Assembly: GCF_000444875.1 (NCBI RefSeq) | Contig: NC_021985.1 | Coordinates: 868,001 to 932,000, forward strand | Source: Streptomyces collinus Tu 365 | GTDB lineage: Bacteria > Actinomycetota > Actinomycetes > Streptomycetales > Streptomycetaceae | DNA length: 64,000 nucleotides | Direction of reading: 5' to 3' | In this document: piece after piece, positions 8,859 through 16,958 of the stretch | Layout: each line of letters begins with the position of its first letter | Position numbering within the stretch: the first letter of the stretch is position 1 | Translations under genes and position numbers: made by a program | The notes under the pieces: model-generated | The model's database searches: none | Told to the model about the DNA's origin: nothing | The model's input: the letters and a program-made list of their open reading frames with translations, nothing else

Positions 8859-9626
8859 TCAGCCTTCGGCGAGCACCAGGACGAGCGGGATGCCGTGGCA
8901 CGGCACGAGGCGCACGCCGTCGTGGACGGCGGGCCTCCCCTCGGCGAGCACCTCGCCGAAGTCCGGGCCGCGGGTGAGGGAGCCGGCCAGGTGTGCGGGG
9001 TCGGCGGAGGCGGCGACCCGGCCGCGGGCGTTCACCAGCCGGGCGGGCCGGCTGAGGCTCCGCAGCAGCGGCAGGACGGCCGCCTCGAAGTGCCGCAGGT
9101 ACACGTCGGCGGCGGCCACACCGGCGAACCGCCCCTGGATCCAGACGGGTTCGGACAGCGTGAGGCTGTACTCGTCGGAGCAGAGGTAGTCGACGTACGG
9201 TCCGGCCACGGCCCGGTGCCCGGTGTCCCGGGGCAGCGCGAACCAGTCCCAGTGCGTGTAGTCGGAGTAGGCGGACTGGCCGGGGTCGAGGTCGAGGAGG
9301 AGCGGGCGCACGTCGCCGTCGGCGCCGGACTGCCACCACTCCAGCCAGGCGGGCACGTCGGTGAGCAGCCCGGGAGCGGCCACGAAGCCGGCGCCGGAGA
9401 CCAGTTCCTCGCGGGTGAGGCGCAGGTGCAGGCCGGGGCGCAGGGCGGCGAGGTCGGCGCTTGCGGGCCGGCGGCCGGCGGCGGTCACCCGGTCGAGCAG
9501 GGCGGTCGTGTCGGCGCGGGTGGCGGCGACCGCGTGGAAGACCGCTTCCAGCGCGCCGCCCACCTGGGCGGCCACCCATGGCTCCGCCTCCGTGTCGGGG
9601 GTGGCGAGCCCGGAGCTGACGCCCAT
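8859..9626 (-). CDS. Cache (PDC-like) sensor-domain protein
   Basis: A 255-aa soluble protein resembling a free-standing cache/PDC ligand-sensing domain. Residues about 120-200 hold the aromatic YSDYTHWDWFALPRD stretch followed by GPYVDYLCSDEYSLTLSEPV and AGVAAADVYL, typical of double-cache folds. No transmembrane segment or output domain is visible. It lies 40 bp downstream of the GntR/FadR regulator on the same strand, probably in one transcript, opposite a polyamine-type ABC transporter. A role in sensing the transported amine is plausible from context, but inferred. Confidence 0.72.
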   Translation of the reverse strand: MGVSSGLATPDTEAEPWVAAQVGGALEAVFHAVAATRADTTALLDRVTAAGRRPASADLAALRPGLHLRLTREELVSGAGFVAAPGLLTDVPAWLEWWQSGADGDVRPLLLDLDPGQSAYSDYTHWDWFALPRDTGHRAVAGPYVDYLCSDEYSLTLSEPVWIQGRFAGVAAADVYLRHFEAAVLPLLRSLSRPARLVNARGRVAASADPAHLAGSLTRGPDFGEVLAEGRPAVHDGVRLVPCHGIPLVLVLAEG

Positions 9627-9666
9627 GGTGTCCTCCAGCGGGACGGGAACCTGGACGCGGCGCGGA

Positions 9667-10392
9667 TCAGAGGGTCAGGCGTACGGCGACGAGCCGCGCC
9701 GCCGACTCCCTGACGCACCGCTCGGCCAGCGTGCCGGCCGTTTCGTGGGCCCCATCTTGCACGGCCGAGATCACGGCGCGGTGACGTTCCGCAACTTCTT
9801 CACGACACGCGTCGTCGGCGAGGACGAGGCACAGCAGCGGGCCCACCTCGCTCTGCAGCGCGACCTGTTCGCGGGTGAGCCGGGCGGACTGGGCGGCGGC
9901 GGCGAGTTCGACGTGGAACCGGCCGTACAGCCGGCTGCGGCCCGGCGCGTCCTCGGCCCCCGCCAGTTCCTCGGCGGTGCGGCGGAGTGGGCGCAGGTCC
10001 CCGGGTTCGGTGCGCTGGGCGGCGAGGCGTGCGGCGGCCCCGGAGAGGGCGGCCCAGTGATCGCCGAGGTCGCGCAGCTCCTCGGTGCTCCAGCCGCGCA
10101 GCCGGGCCCTGAGCCGGTCGTCGGCGGGGGCCTCGGGCAGGGAGACGAAACTGCCTCCGCCGCGGCCCCTGCGGGTGGTGACCAGGCCCTGCTGCCGCAG
10201 CGCCATGAGCGCCTCGCGCAGGGTGACCGTGGAGACCCCGAGCTGCCCGGCCAGCTCGCTCTCGCCGGGGAGTTGCTCCCCCTCGGCCAGGAGGCCCAGT
10301 TCGATGGCGTCGCCTATCCGGCGGGCGACCGCGTCCACGCGGGCCCGGTTGTCCACCGGGCTGAAGACGGCCCTGCGTGCGCCGCCTTCCAT
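9667..10392 (-). CDS. GntR/FadR-type transcriptional regulator
   Basis: A 241-aa regulator from the chosen start. The N-terminal winged helix includes LPGESELAGQLGVSTVTLREALMALRQQGLVTTRRGRGGG (given here as its span, residues about 40-80 of the protein) and is followed by an FCD-type all-helical ligand domain. A longer frame reaches 10476, but that start lies inside the palindromic operator, so ATG 10392 with GAGG upstream is preferred. The gene is divergent from the ABC transporter operon and precedes the cache gene. It probably represses the transporter in response to its substrate. Confidence 0.88.
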   Translation of the reverse strand: MEGGARRAVFSPVDNRARVDAVARRIGDAIELGLLAEGEQLPGESELAGQLGVSTVTLREALMALRQQGLVTTRRGRGGGSFVSLPEAPADDRLRARLRGWSTEELRDLGDHWAALSGAAARLAAQRTEPGDLRPLRRTAEELAGAEDAPGRSRLYGRFHVELAAAAQSARLTREQVALQSEVGPLLCLVLADDACREEVAERHRAVISAVQDGAHETAGTLAERCVRESAARLVAVRLTL

Positions 10393-10428
10393 CTCGTTCT
10401 GCCTCACGGCCACCACCTCGTGCGTTGA

Positions 10429-10477
10429 CTCAAGCTTTACCCTAAGGGACCCTTGAGCTTTGAAGTATGACTTCATA
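10429..10477. promoter_or_regulatory. Operator region between gntR and the ABC transporter operon
   Basis: This AT-rich gap holds TGAAGTATGACTTCA (10461-10475), a perfect 6-bp inverted repeat with a 3-bp centre; the overlapping TATGACTTCATA is also palindromic. Upstream, CTCAAG (10429-10434) and CTTGAG (10452-10457) form another inverted pair. Spacing and symmetry suit a FadR-type dimer. Binding is inferred from position. Confidence 0.65.
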
Positions 10478-10517
10478 TGTTTAAGTTCAACGTTCAGCGC
10501 GCCAGAAAGGTTCCCGC

Positions 10518-11549
10518 ATGGAGGGACTTGCGATCCGGCTGCAGGATCTGCGGAAGTCGTTCGGAGAGACGGACGCCGTGGCCGGAGTCGACCTCGAGAT
10601 CCGGGACGGCGAGTTCTTCTCGATGCTCGGCCCGTCCGGCTCCGGGAAGACCACGGTCCTGCGGCTCATAGCCGGTTTCGAGACGCCCACCGCGGGCCGG
10701 ATCGAACTCGCCGGACAGGAGGTCACCGGACTGGCCCCGTTCGAACGCGACGTGCACACGGTCTTCCAGGACTACGCCCTGTTCCCGCACATGACGCTGG
10801 AGCAGAACGTCGCCTACGGACTCAAGGTGCGCAAGGTGCCCAAGGCCGAGCGGCTGGTGCGGGCCCGCAAGGCACTCGCCGAGGTACGGCTGGAGGGGTA
10901 CGGCCAGCGCCGCCCGGCCCAGCTCTCCGGCGGGCAGCGCCAGCGCGTGGCCCTCGCCCGCGCCCTGGTCGGCCGCCCCCGCGTCCTGCTGCTCGACGAG
11001 CCCCTCGGCGCCCTCGACCTGAAGCTGCGCGAACAGATGCAGGTCGAACTCAAGGCCCTCCAGCGGGAGGTGGGCATCACCTTCGTTTTCGTCACCCACG
11101 ACCAGGAGGAGGCCCTGACGATGAGCGACCGGATCGCGGTCTTCGACCAGGGCCGCATCGCCCAGGTCGGCACGCCCGCCGAGATCTACGAACGCCCGGC
11201 CACGTCCTTCGTCGCCTCCTTCGTCGGCACCTCCAACCTGCTCGACGGCGAGACGGCCCACCGTCTCGTCGGCACGCCGGGCACGTACAACATCCGCCCC
11301 GAGAAGATCCGGGTGCTCAAGGAGTCCGCCGAGGCGGACGAGCCGGAGCACGCGACCGCCACCGGCACCGTGGCCGAGGCCGTCTACCTCGGCGACGCCA
11401 CCCGCTTCCTCGTGGACCTCGACGGCGGCGGCCGGCTCACCGCACTCCAGCAGAACCTGGAGACCTCCTCCGAGGACGTCGCCGCCTACCGCGGCGCCCG
11501 TGTCCGCCTCCAGTGGCACCGCGGCCACGCGGTGCGCGTCCCCGCCTGA
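10518..11549 (+). CDS. Polyamine-type ABC transporter ATP-binding protein (PotA-like)
   Basis: A 343-aa ATPase with Walker A GPSGSGKTT (residues 38-46), Q-loop VFQDYALFPH, signature LSGGQ (136-140), Walker B VLLLDE (156-161) and H-loop His194. A C-terminal TOBE-like domain follows (from about 240). PotA-type proteins drive spermidine/putrescine uptake. It is first of four same-strand genes (ATPase, lipoprotein, two permeases), which together form a complete importer. The upstream gap carries the palindrome assigned to the divergent GntR regulator. Confidence 0.93.
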   Translation: MEGLAIRLQDLRKSFGETDAVAGVDLEIRDGEFFSMLGPSGSGKTTVLRLIAGFETPTAGRIELAGQEVTGLAPFERDVHTVFQDYALFPHMTLEQNVAYGLKVRKVPKAERLVRARKALAEVRLEGYGQRRPAQLSGGQRQRVALARALVGRPRVLLLDEPLGALDLKLREQMQVELKALQREVGITFVFVTHDQEEALTMSDRIAVFDQGRIAQVGTPAEIYERPATSFVASFVGTSNLLDGETAHRLVGTPGTYNIRPEKIRVLKESAEADEPEHATATGTVAEAVYLGDATRFLVDLDGGGRLTALQQNLETSSEDVAAYRGARVRLQWHRGHAVRVPA

Positions 11550-11616
11550 CCGGCCCCCGACGCCCCCGCAGTTACCCCTCACTCCCCCGACATCCCCGTC
11601 CCCCATGGAGTACGTC

Positions 11617-12810
11617 GTGCGTCTCACCCGAACCCTGCCGGCCGCGGCCGGCGTCGCCGCGCTGCTGCTCACCGCCGCGTGCGGCTCCGGCTCCGGCGGC
11701 TCCTCGGCCACCGGCCTCAACCCGCCCGACCTCAAGGCACCCGCCAAGCTCGGCAAGACCGAGGGCCAGGTCAACCTGGTCGCCTGGGCCGGCTACGTCG
11801 AGGACGGCTCCAACGACCCCAAGGTGAACTGGGTCGGCGACTTCGAGAAGCAGACCGGCTGCCAGGTCCACTCCAAGGTCGCCGCCAGCTCCGACGAGAT
11901 GGTCAAGCTGATGAAGACCGGGGAGTACGACGCCGTCTCCGCGTCCGGGGACGCCTCCCTGCGTCTGATCGCCTCCGGCGACGCCGCCCCCGTCAACACC
12001 GCCCTCGTCCCCAACTACAAGGACGTCTTCAGCGGCCTGAAGAAGGGAGCCTGGAACTCCGTCAAGGGCCAGATGTACGGCATCCCGCACGGCCGGGGCG
12101 CCAACCTGCTGATGTACAACACCGAGAAGGTGAAGCCGGCGCCCACCTCCTGGTCCGCGGTCTTCGACGACGCGGCGAAGTACAAGGGACACGTCACCGC
12201 GTACGACTCGCCGATCTACATCGCGGACGCCGCCCTCTACCTCAGGGCGACCCGGCCCGAACTGAAGATCAAGAACCCGTACGCGCTCGACCAGAAGCAG
12301 TTCGACGCGTCCGTCGCCCTGCTGAAGAAGCAGAACGCGGACATCGGCGAGTACTGGAGCGACTACCTCAAGGAGATCTCCGCCTTCAAGAGCGGCGACT
12401 CGGTGGTCGGCACCAGCTGGCAGGTCATCGCCAGCCTCACCGCCGGCGAGGGCGCCAAGATCAAGGCGTTCGTGCCCAAGGAGGGCTCCACCGGCTGGTC
12501 CGACACCTGGATGGTCTCGGCCAAGGCGAAGCACCCCAACTGCGCCTACAAGTGGCTCGACTGGATCGTCTCCCCCAAGGTCAACGCCCAGGTCGCCGAG
12601 TACTTCGGCGAGGCCCCGGCCAACTCCAGGGCGTGCGCCCTGACCAGTGACAAGAACTTCTGCGACACCTACCACGCGGCCGACGAGGGCTACTGGAAGA
12701 ACATCGCCTTCTGGAACACGCCCATCGAGCAGTGCCTCGACGGACGCACGGACGTCCGCTGCGTGCCGTACGCGAAGTGGGTGCAGGCCTGGACCGAGAT
12801 CAAGGGCTGA
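11617..12810 (+). CDS. ABC transporter substrate-binding lipoprotein (PotD/PotF-like)
   Basis: A 397-aa extracellular solute-binding protein. The N-terminus has a short hydrophobic segment and a lipobox LTAAC with Cys22 as the lipidated residue. The mature part follows the PotD/PotF pattern (VNLVAWAGYVED, ending in YAKWVQAWTEI). GTG 11617 is preferred because GGAG lies six bases before it; the in-frame ATG 11605 has no ribosome-binding site and a longer frame begins inside the preceding gene. It probably captures putrescine, spermidine or a related amine outside the membrane and delivers it to the two permeases encoded next. Confidence 0.9.
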   Translation: MRLTRTLPAAAGVAALLLTAACGSGSGGSSATGLNPPDLKAPAKLGKTEGQVNLVAWAGYVEDGSNDPKVNWVGDFEKQTGCQVHSKVAASSDEMVKLMKTGEYDAVSASGDASLRLIASGDAAPVNTALVPNYKDVFSGLKKGAWNSVKGQMYGIPHGRGANLLMYNTEKVKPAPTSWSAVFDDAAKYKGHVTAYDSPIYIADAALYLRATRPELKIKNPYALDQKQFDASVALLKKQNADIGEYWSDYLKEISAFKSGDSVVGTSWQVIASLTAGEGAKIKAFVPKEGSTGWSDTWMVSAKAKHPNCAYKWLDWIVSPKVNAQVAEYFGEAPANSRACALTSDKNFCDTYHAADEGYWKNIAFWNTPIEQCLDGRTDVRCVPYAKWVQAWTEIKG

Positions 12811-12813
12811 GCC

Positions 12814-13707
12814 GTGACGACCGACACGCCGCCCGCCGCCGGACGGGGCACCGTCCGGCGGCTCGCCGGAGCCCTGCACACCAGGCCACGGCTCCGCCTG
12901 ACCCTGCTGCTCACCGCCCCGCTGCTCTGGCTGGCGGTCCTCTACCTCGGATCGCTGACGGTCCTGTTCGTCTCGGCGTTCTGGACGACGAACTCCTTCA
13001 CCTCCGAGGTGGTGAAGGTCTGGTCGACCGACAACTTCCACACGCTGTTCACCACACCGGTCTTCCGCCAGGTGATCCTGCGCAGCGTCGGGGTGGCCCT
13101 CGCGGTGACCGTCCTGTGCGCCGTGATCGCCTTCCCGGTCGCCTTCTACACCGCCCGGGTGGCCGGGCCCAGGTGGCGCCCGCTGCTCGTGGTGGCCATC
13201 CTCACCCCGCTGTGGGCGAGCTACCTGGTGAAGGTGTACGCCTGGCGGCTCATCCTCTCCGAGGGCGGTCTCGCCGACTGGATGCTCGCGCCCTTCGGGC
13301 TGAGCGGCCCCGGCTTCGGGCTCCCCGCCACCGTGCTGACCCTGACCTACCTGTGGCTGCCGTACATGATCCTGCCGATCCACACGGCGCTCGAACAGCT
13401 CCCGGCGAACCTGCTGGACGCCTCCGCCGACCTCGGCGCGCGGGCCGGCCGCACCTTCCGCTCGGTGGTGCTCCCCATGGTGCTGCCCTCGGTCGCCGCC
13501 GGTTCCGTGTTCACCTTCTCGCTCAGCCTGGGCGACTACATCACCGTGCAGATCGTCGGCGGCAAGACCCAGCTCATCGGGAACCTCGTGTACTCCAACA
13601 TCGAACTCAACCTGCCCATGGCGGCCGCGCTCGGCACCGTCCCCGTCGTCGTGATCGTGCTGTACCTGCTGGCGATCCGCCGCACGGGCGCCCTGAACAG
13701 CCTGTAG
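12814..13707 (+). CDS. ABC transporter permease (PotB-like)
   Basis: A 297-aa inner-membrane permease with about six transmembrane segments. The cytoplasmic EAA loop is visible near residues 193-220 (EQLPANLLDASADLGARAG followed by SVVLPMVLPS), the site that contacts the ATPase. It starts with GTG three bases after the lipoprotein stop codon. With the following permease it would form the heterodimeric channel of a polyamine-type importer. Confidence 0.92.
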   Translation: MTTDTPPAAGRGTVRRLAGALHTRPRLRLTLLLTAPLLWLAVLYLGSLTVLFVSAFWTTNSFTSEVVKVWSTDNFHTLFTTPVFRQVILRSVGVALAVTVLCAVIAFPVAFYTARVAGPRWRPLLVVAILTPLWASYLVKVYAWRLILSEGGLADWMLAPFGLSGPGFGLPATVLTLTYLWLPYMILPIHTALEQLPANLLDASADLGARAGRTFRSVVLPMVLPSVAAGSVFTFSLSLGDYITVQIVGGKTQLIGNLVYSNIELNLPMAAALGTVPVVVIVLYLLAIRRTGALNSL

Positions 13708-13719
13708 GAGAGGAGCGAC

Positions 13720-14535
13720 ATGCATCTCGGCCGCACCGCGCGCACCGCTCTGCGCATCGGCGCCGCACTCGGCTTCGCGGTGATCTACGTCCCGCTCCTG
13801 CTGGTGCTCGTCAACTCCCTCAACCCGGACCGCAGCGCGAGCTGGCCGCCGCCCGGACTCACCCTGCACTGGTGGTCGGTGGCCGCGGACAACTCCGGCG
13901 CGCGCGACGCCGTATGGGTGTCCGTGAAGGCGGGCCTGGGCGCCACCGCCATCGCCCTGGTGCTCGGCACGCTCATCGCGTTCGCCGTGGCCCGGTACCG
14001 GTTCCTGGGCCGCGGCACCGTGTCCTTCGTCGTGGTGCTGCCGATCGCGCTGCCCGGCATCGTCACCGGCATCGCCCTCAACTCGGCCTTCGGCACCGTG
14101 CTGCGGCCGCTCGGGGTGGGGCTCGGCCTGTTCACCGTGATCGTCGGCCACGCCACCTTCTGCATCGTGGTGGTCTTCAACAACGTGGTGGCCCGGCTGC
14201 GCCGTACGTCCGGCTCGTACGAGGAGGCGGCGATGGACCTCGGCGCGACCACGTTCCGCGCCTTCGTGGACGTCACCTTCCCGCTGCTGCGCTCCGCGCT
14301 GCTCGCCGGCGGTCTGCTCGCCTTCGCCCTGTCCTTCGACGAGATCGTGGTCACGACCTTCACCGCGGGCCCCGGGATCCAGACCCTGCCCATCTGGATC
14401 TTCGACAACATGACCCGTCCGCAGCAGGCACCGGTGGTGAACGTGGTGGCCGCGGTCCTCGTCCTGCTGTCGGTGATCCCGATCTACCTGGCCCAACGCC
14501 TTTCCGCCGACACGGCAACGTCCAGCCGGGTCTGA
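13720..14535 (+). CDS. ABC transporter permease (PotC-like)
   Basis: A 271-aa permease with about six membrane segments and an EAA loop (EEAAMDLGATTFRAFVDVTF). AGGAGAGGAG lies upstream of the ATG, 12 bp after the previous permease. It completes the importer. It is the last gene of the operon; no clear hairpin terminator follows before the large GC-rich repeat region. Confidence 0.92.
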   Translation: MHLGRTARTALRIGAALGFAVIYVPLLLVLVNSLNPDRSASWPPPGLTLHWWSVAADNSGARDAVWVSVKAGLGATAIALVLGTLIAFAVARYRFLGRGTVSFVVVLPIALPGIVTGIALNSAFGTVLRPLGVGLGLFTVIVGHATFCIVVVFNNVVARLRRTSGSYEEAAMDLGATTFRAFVDVTFPLLRSALLAGGLLAFALSFDEIVVTTFTAGPGIQTLPIWIFDNMTRPQQAPVVNVVAAVLVLLSVIPIYLAQRLSADTATSSRV

Positions 14536-14544
14536 GGGTGCCTC

Positions 14545-15273
14545 CGGCTGGGCGGGGGTGGAGTAAGCCCCGGTCGGCTGTGGGCGAGGTGCGCTCCGGT
14601 CGGCTGTGGGCGGGATGCGCCCCGGCGGAGTGTGAGCGGAGTGCGCCCCGGCCGGGTGTGAGCGGAGTGCGCCCCCGATGGGGTGCGAGCGGGGTGCGCC
14701 CCGGCCGGGTGTGAGCGAGATGTCCCCCGATGGGGTGCGAGCCGGGGGTGGGCCGGCCGGGTCCCTGCGGGCCGGTGCGAGCCCGAGCGGTGCCTGCCGG
14801 CCGGTGCGAGCCCGGTGCGGCGCCTGTCAGCCGGTGGGAGACCGGTGCGGCGCCTGTCGGCCGGTGCGAGCCCTCCGGGCGCGTGCCGGCTCGGTGCGCA
14901 CCCCGCCTGTGCGCGTCGGCAGGGAGTGCGTTGCGGCGTGCGCGTCGGCCGGAGTGCGCTGCGGCGTGCTCTCGGTGCGAGCCGTGGGGGACGCGTGCCG
15001 GCCGATGTGCGCCCCCGGTGGGCGCGTGCCGACCGGAGTGCGCTCTGTCGGTGGGCGTCGGCCTCGTGCGCCGCGGCAGGGCGTGAGCTCCGACGGCTGC
15101 GTACCGCCGGTCTCCACTCCGGCGGGCGCACGCCAGCAGGTGTGCTCCCCGACTGGAGCATGCCGGCCGGTGTGAGCCGCGCGCGGGGTGCGCGCCGGCC
15201 GGTGAGAGCCCGGTTTGCGCACCGGTCGGGCGGTGAGCCGCACGGTGAGAGCCCGACGCCAGGCGCGCGGCCG
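14545..15273. repeat. Degenerate GC-rich minisatellite
   Basis: The 3' flank of the transporter operon is built from diverged tandem units. At 14.56-14.75 kb the unit is about 26-27 bp, resembling CCGGNCGGNTGTGAGCGGAG followed by TGCGCC. At about 14.81-14.87 kb a 30-bp unit containing GCGGCGCCTGTCNGCCGG appears twice, and looser GTGCGAGCC-type variants continue to 15.27 kb. Every frame gives low-complexity Arg/Gly/Ala/Pro sequence with no recognisable domain, so I treat it as non-coding. Together with the 42-bp repeat it fills the gap between 14535 and 15578. Confidence 0.8.
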
Positions 15274-15418
15274 GTGTGCGCCAGGGCGGGGCCGACGGGC
15301 CCAGGCGTAGAGCCGGTGTGCGCCCCGGCGGGGCCGACGGGCCCGGGTGTGCGGCCGGGGTGCGCCCCGGCGGGGCCGACGGGCCCGGGCGTGCGGCCGG
15401 GGTGCGCCCCGGCGGGGG
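15274..15418. repeat. 42-bp tandem repeat, three copies plus a partial fourth
   Basis: Units begin at 15274, 15316, 15358 and (partial) 15400. Each contains GTGCGCC, then GGCGGGGCCGACGGGCCC, with only a few substitutions between copies. Because 42 is a multiple of three, all frames stay open and one reads as a collagen-like PTGPG repeat. No ribosome-binding site or plausible gene accompanies it, so a structural or recombinational repeat is more likely. Confidence 0.85.
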
Positions 15419-15577
15419 CCTTTGCGTCGGCTGCTGTGGGCCCCGGCGGGTGTGCGCCGATCCGGGGCCGGGGGGCGCGGCGCGGTGGTGCCGTGGGGCA
15501 GGGGGACGCGGCCTTTCGTAGGCTGGGGGAACCCGAAGCTCCTCCGGGAGATGGGCCCGCAGGCGGGAGAGCGTCTC

Positions 15578-16450
15578 GTGATCGAACTGGCCGCGGCATT
15601 CGCCGTCGCGGGAGCGGCGAGCAACGCCGTCGGCACCGCGTTCCAGCGCAAGGCGGCGTCCACCACCCGTGGCGCGGGGGTGCGGATCCTCGCGGAACTC
15701 GCACGCCGGCCCGTCTGGATGGTGGGCATGGCCGGGGTGGTCGGCGCCGCGGTGTTCCAGAGCCTCGCGCTCGTCAACGGGCCGCTCGCGCTGGTCCAGC
15801 CCCTGTTCATCCTCGAACTACCGTTCGCCCTGCTGGTGGCCGGCCCCCTGATGCACCGCCGGATGCCCAGCTGGGGCTGGTGGGGAGTCGGCGGGGTGGT
15901 GGTGGGGCTGGCCGCACTGCTGGCGTCGGCGGCGCCGCGCGGCTCCACCGACCAGGCCCCGCTCGTGCGGTGGATCCCGGTCCTGGTCGCGTGCGTGGGC
16001 GCGATGGCCGCGCTGATCCTGTCGGCCGGCCGCGGCCGGCCGCCCGCGCGCCGCGCCGCGCTGCTCGCCGCGGCCGCGGCCACCGGCAACGCCCTGACCG
16101 CGGCGCTGCTGAAGTCGGCCACGGGGACCTTCGCGGACGACGGCTTCACGGCGTTCCTGCTGTCCTGGCAGACGTACGGCTTCGCGCTGGCCGGCGCGGG
16201 TGCCGTGATCCTGCTGGAGAACTCGCTGCAGGCCGGTCCGCTGGTGGCGTCGCAGCCCGCGCTGACGATCGGCGACGCGATGGTCAGCCTGGCCCTCGGG
16301 ATGGTCCTGTTCGGCGAAAGCATCCGCACCGGCTGGTGGCTGGTGCCCGAGGCGCTGGGGGCCGGCCTGATCGTCGTCGGCGTGTTCGTGCTGAGCCGGG
16401 CCGTCCAGCGCATCAGGGAACCGTCGCGGACCGAGACCGACCGCCACTGA
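15578..16450 (+). CDS. EamA/DMT-like integral membrane protein
   Basis: A 290-aa protein with about nine or ten hydrophobic segments arranged as two similar halves (for example VIELAAAFAVAGAASNAVGT and GFALAGAGAVILLENSLQAG), as in drug/metabolite-type transporters. A Q-R-K motif (TAFQRKA) follows the first segment. GTG 15578 is preferred because GGGAGAG lies about eight bases upstream; the frame also allows ATG 15551, whose GGGAG abuts the start. The substrate is unknown. It is not obviously linked to either neighbour. Confidence 0.82.
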   Translation: MIELAAAFAVAGAASNAVGTAFQRKAASTTRGAGVRILAELARRPVWMVGMAGVVGAAVFQSLALVNGPLALVQPLFILELPFALLVAGPLMHRRMPSWGWWGVGGVVVGLAALLASAAPRGSTDQAPLVRWIPVLVACVGAMAALILSAGRGRPPARRAALLAAAAATGNALTAALLKSATGTFADDGFTAFLLSWQTYGFALAGAGAVILLENSLQAGPLVASQPALTIGDAMVSLALGMVLFGESIRTGWWLVPEALGAGLIVVGVFVLSRAVQRIREPSRTETDRH

Positions 16451-16958
16451 GACACGGGGCCGGTATCGGCCCGGGCCGGCCACCGCCGAACGTAGGCCGT
16501 CGCCGTCCGCGGCCGGCCGAGACATATACGACCGGGCGCATGCAGAACGGCACACATCGCCGCCGGACAGAAATCCGACAAAAAACTATGAGTCCGGTAT
16601 GGCGCGGAATGAATGCCAAGAGCCCGGCGAGGGCCGGACGGCCGGCGCGCCATCAATGGTTTCCACGGCGCACACACCACGGTTACCGGCCGGCCCGTTG
16701 AATCCTGTACGGCCATCACGCGAGCAGCACAACCACCGCCCGGAACAAGGCTGTTGAAGGCACTCCGCGTGGCGGACGTTCCCCCATGTCAGTGATAGCA
16801 TCCCGGCGTCTGCGACCTTGGACCACTCGGCTCAGACCCCGTATTGAGATCGGGCCGGTTCTCAACACGACGGCGACCGAGTCGTACCGAGCGGTTGTGC
16901 CACGGATTCCCCCGATCCGTCCGCCGACGACCGCAGGCCACACAGAGGAAAGGTTTCC
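16451..16958 (+). promoter_or_regulatory. Conservon upstream region
   Basis: This 508-bp gap has lower GC content than its surroundings, including an A-rich stretch near 16570-16587. TTGAGA (16844-16849) and TCTCAA (16860-16865) form a 6-bp inverted repeat about 95 bp before the cvnA start, and GAGGAAAGG precedes the ATG at 16959. No convincing gene is seen. It probably holds the operon promoter; exact boxes cannot be assigned. Confidence 0.5.

Noticed and set aside
11572..14496. A 974-codon open frame on the minus strand
   Set aside because: It lies opposite the lipoprotein and two permease genes and reads as low-complexity Gly/Arg/His sequence, the usual antisense artefact of high-GC genes.
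12814..14535. Biosynthetic gene cluster signatures around the P450s and transporter
   Set aside because: No polyketide synthase, peptide synthetase, terpene synthase or precursor peptide is present; the P450s belong to the conservon operon.
14484..15704. Open frames through the minisatellite, including a collagen-like PTGPG repeat
   Set aside because: All frames are open because of repeat composition. No ribosome-binding site, conserved domain or plausible start accompanies them.
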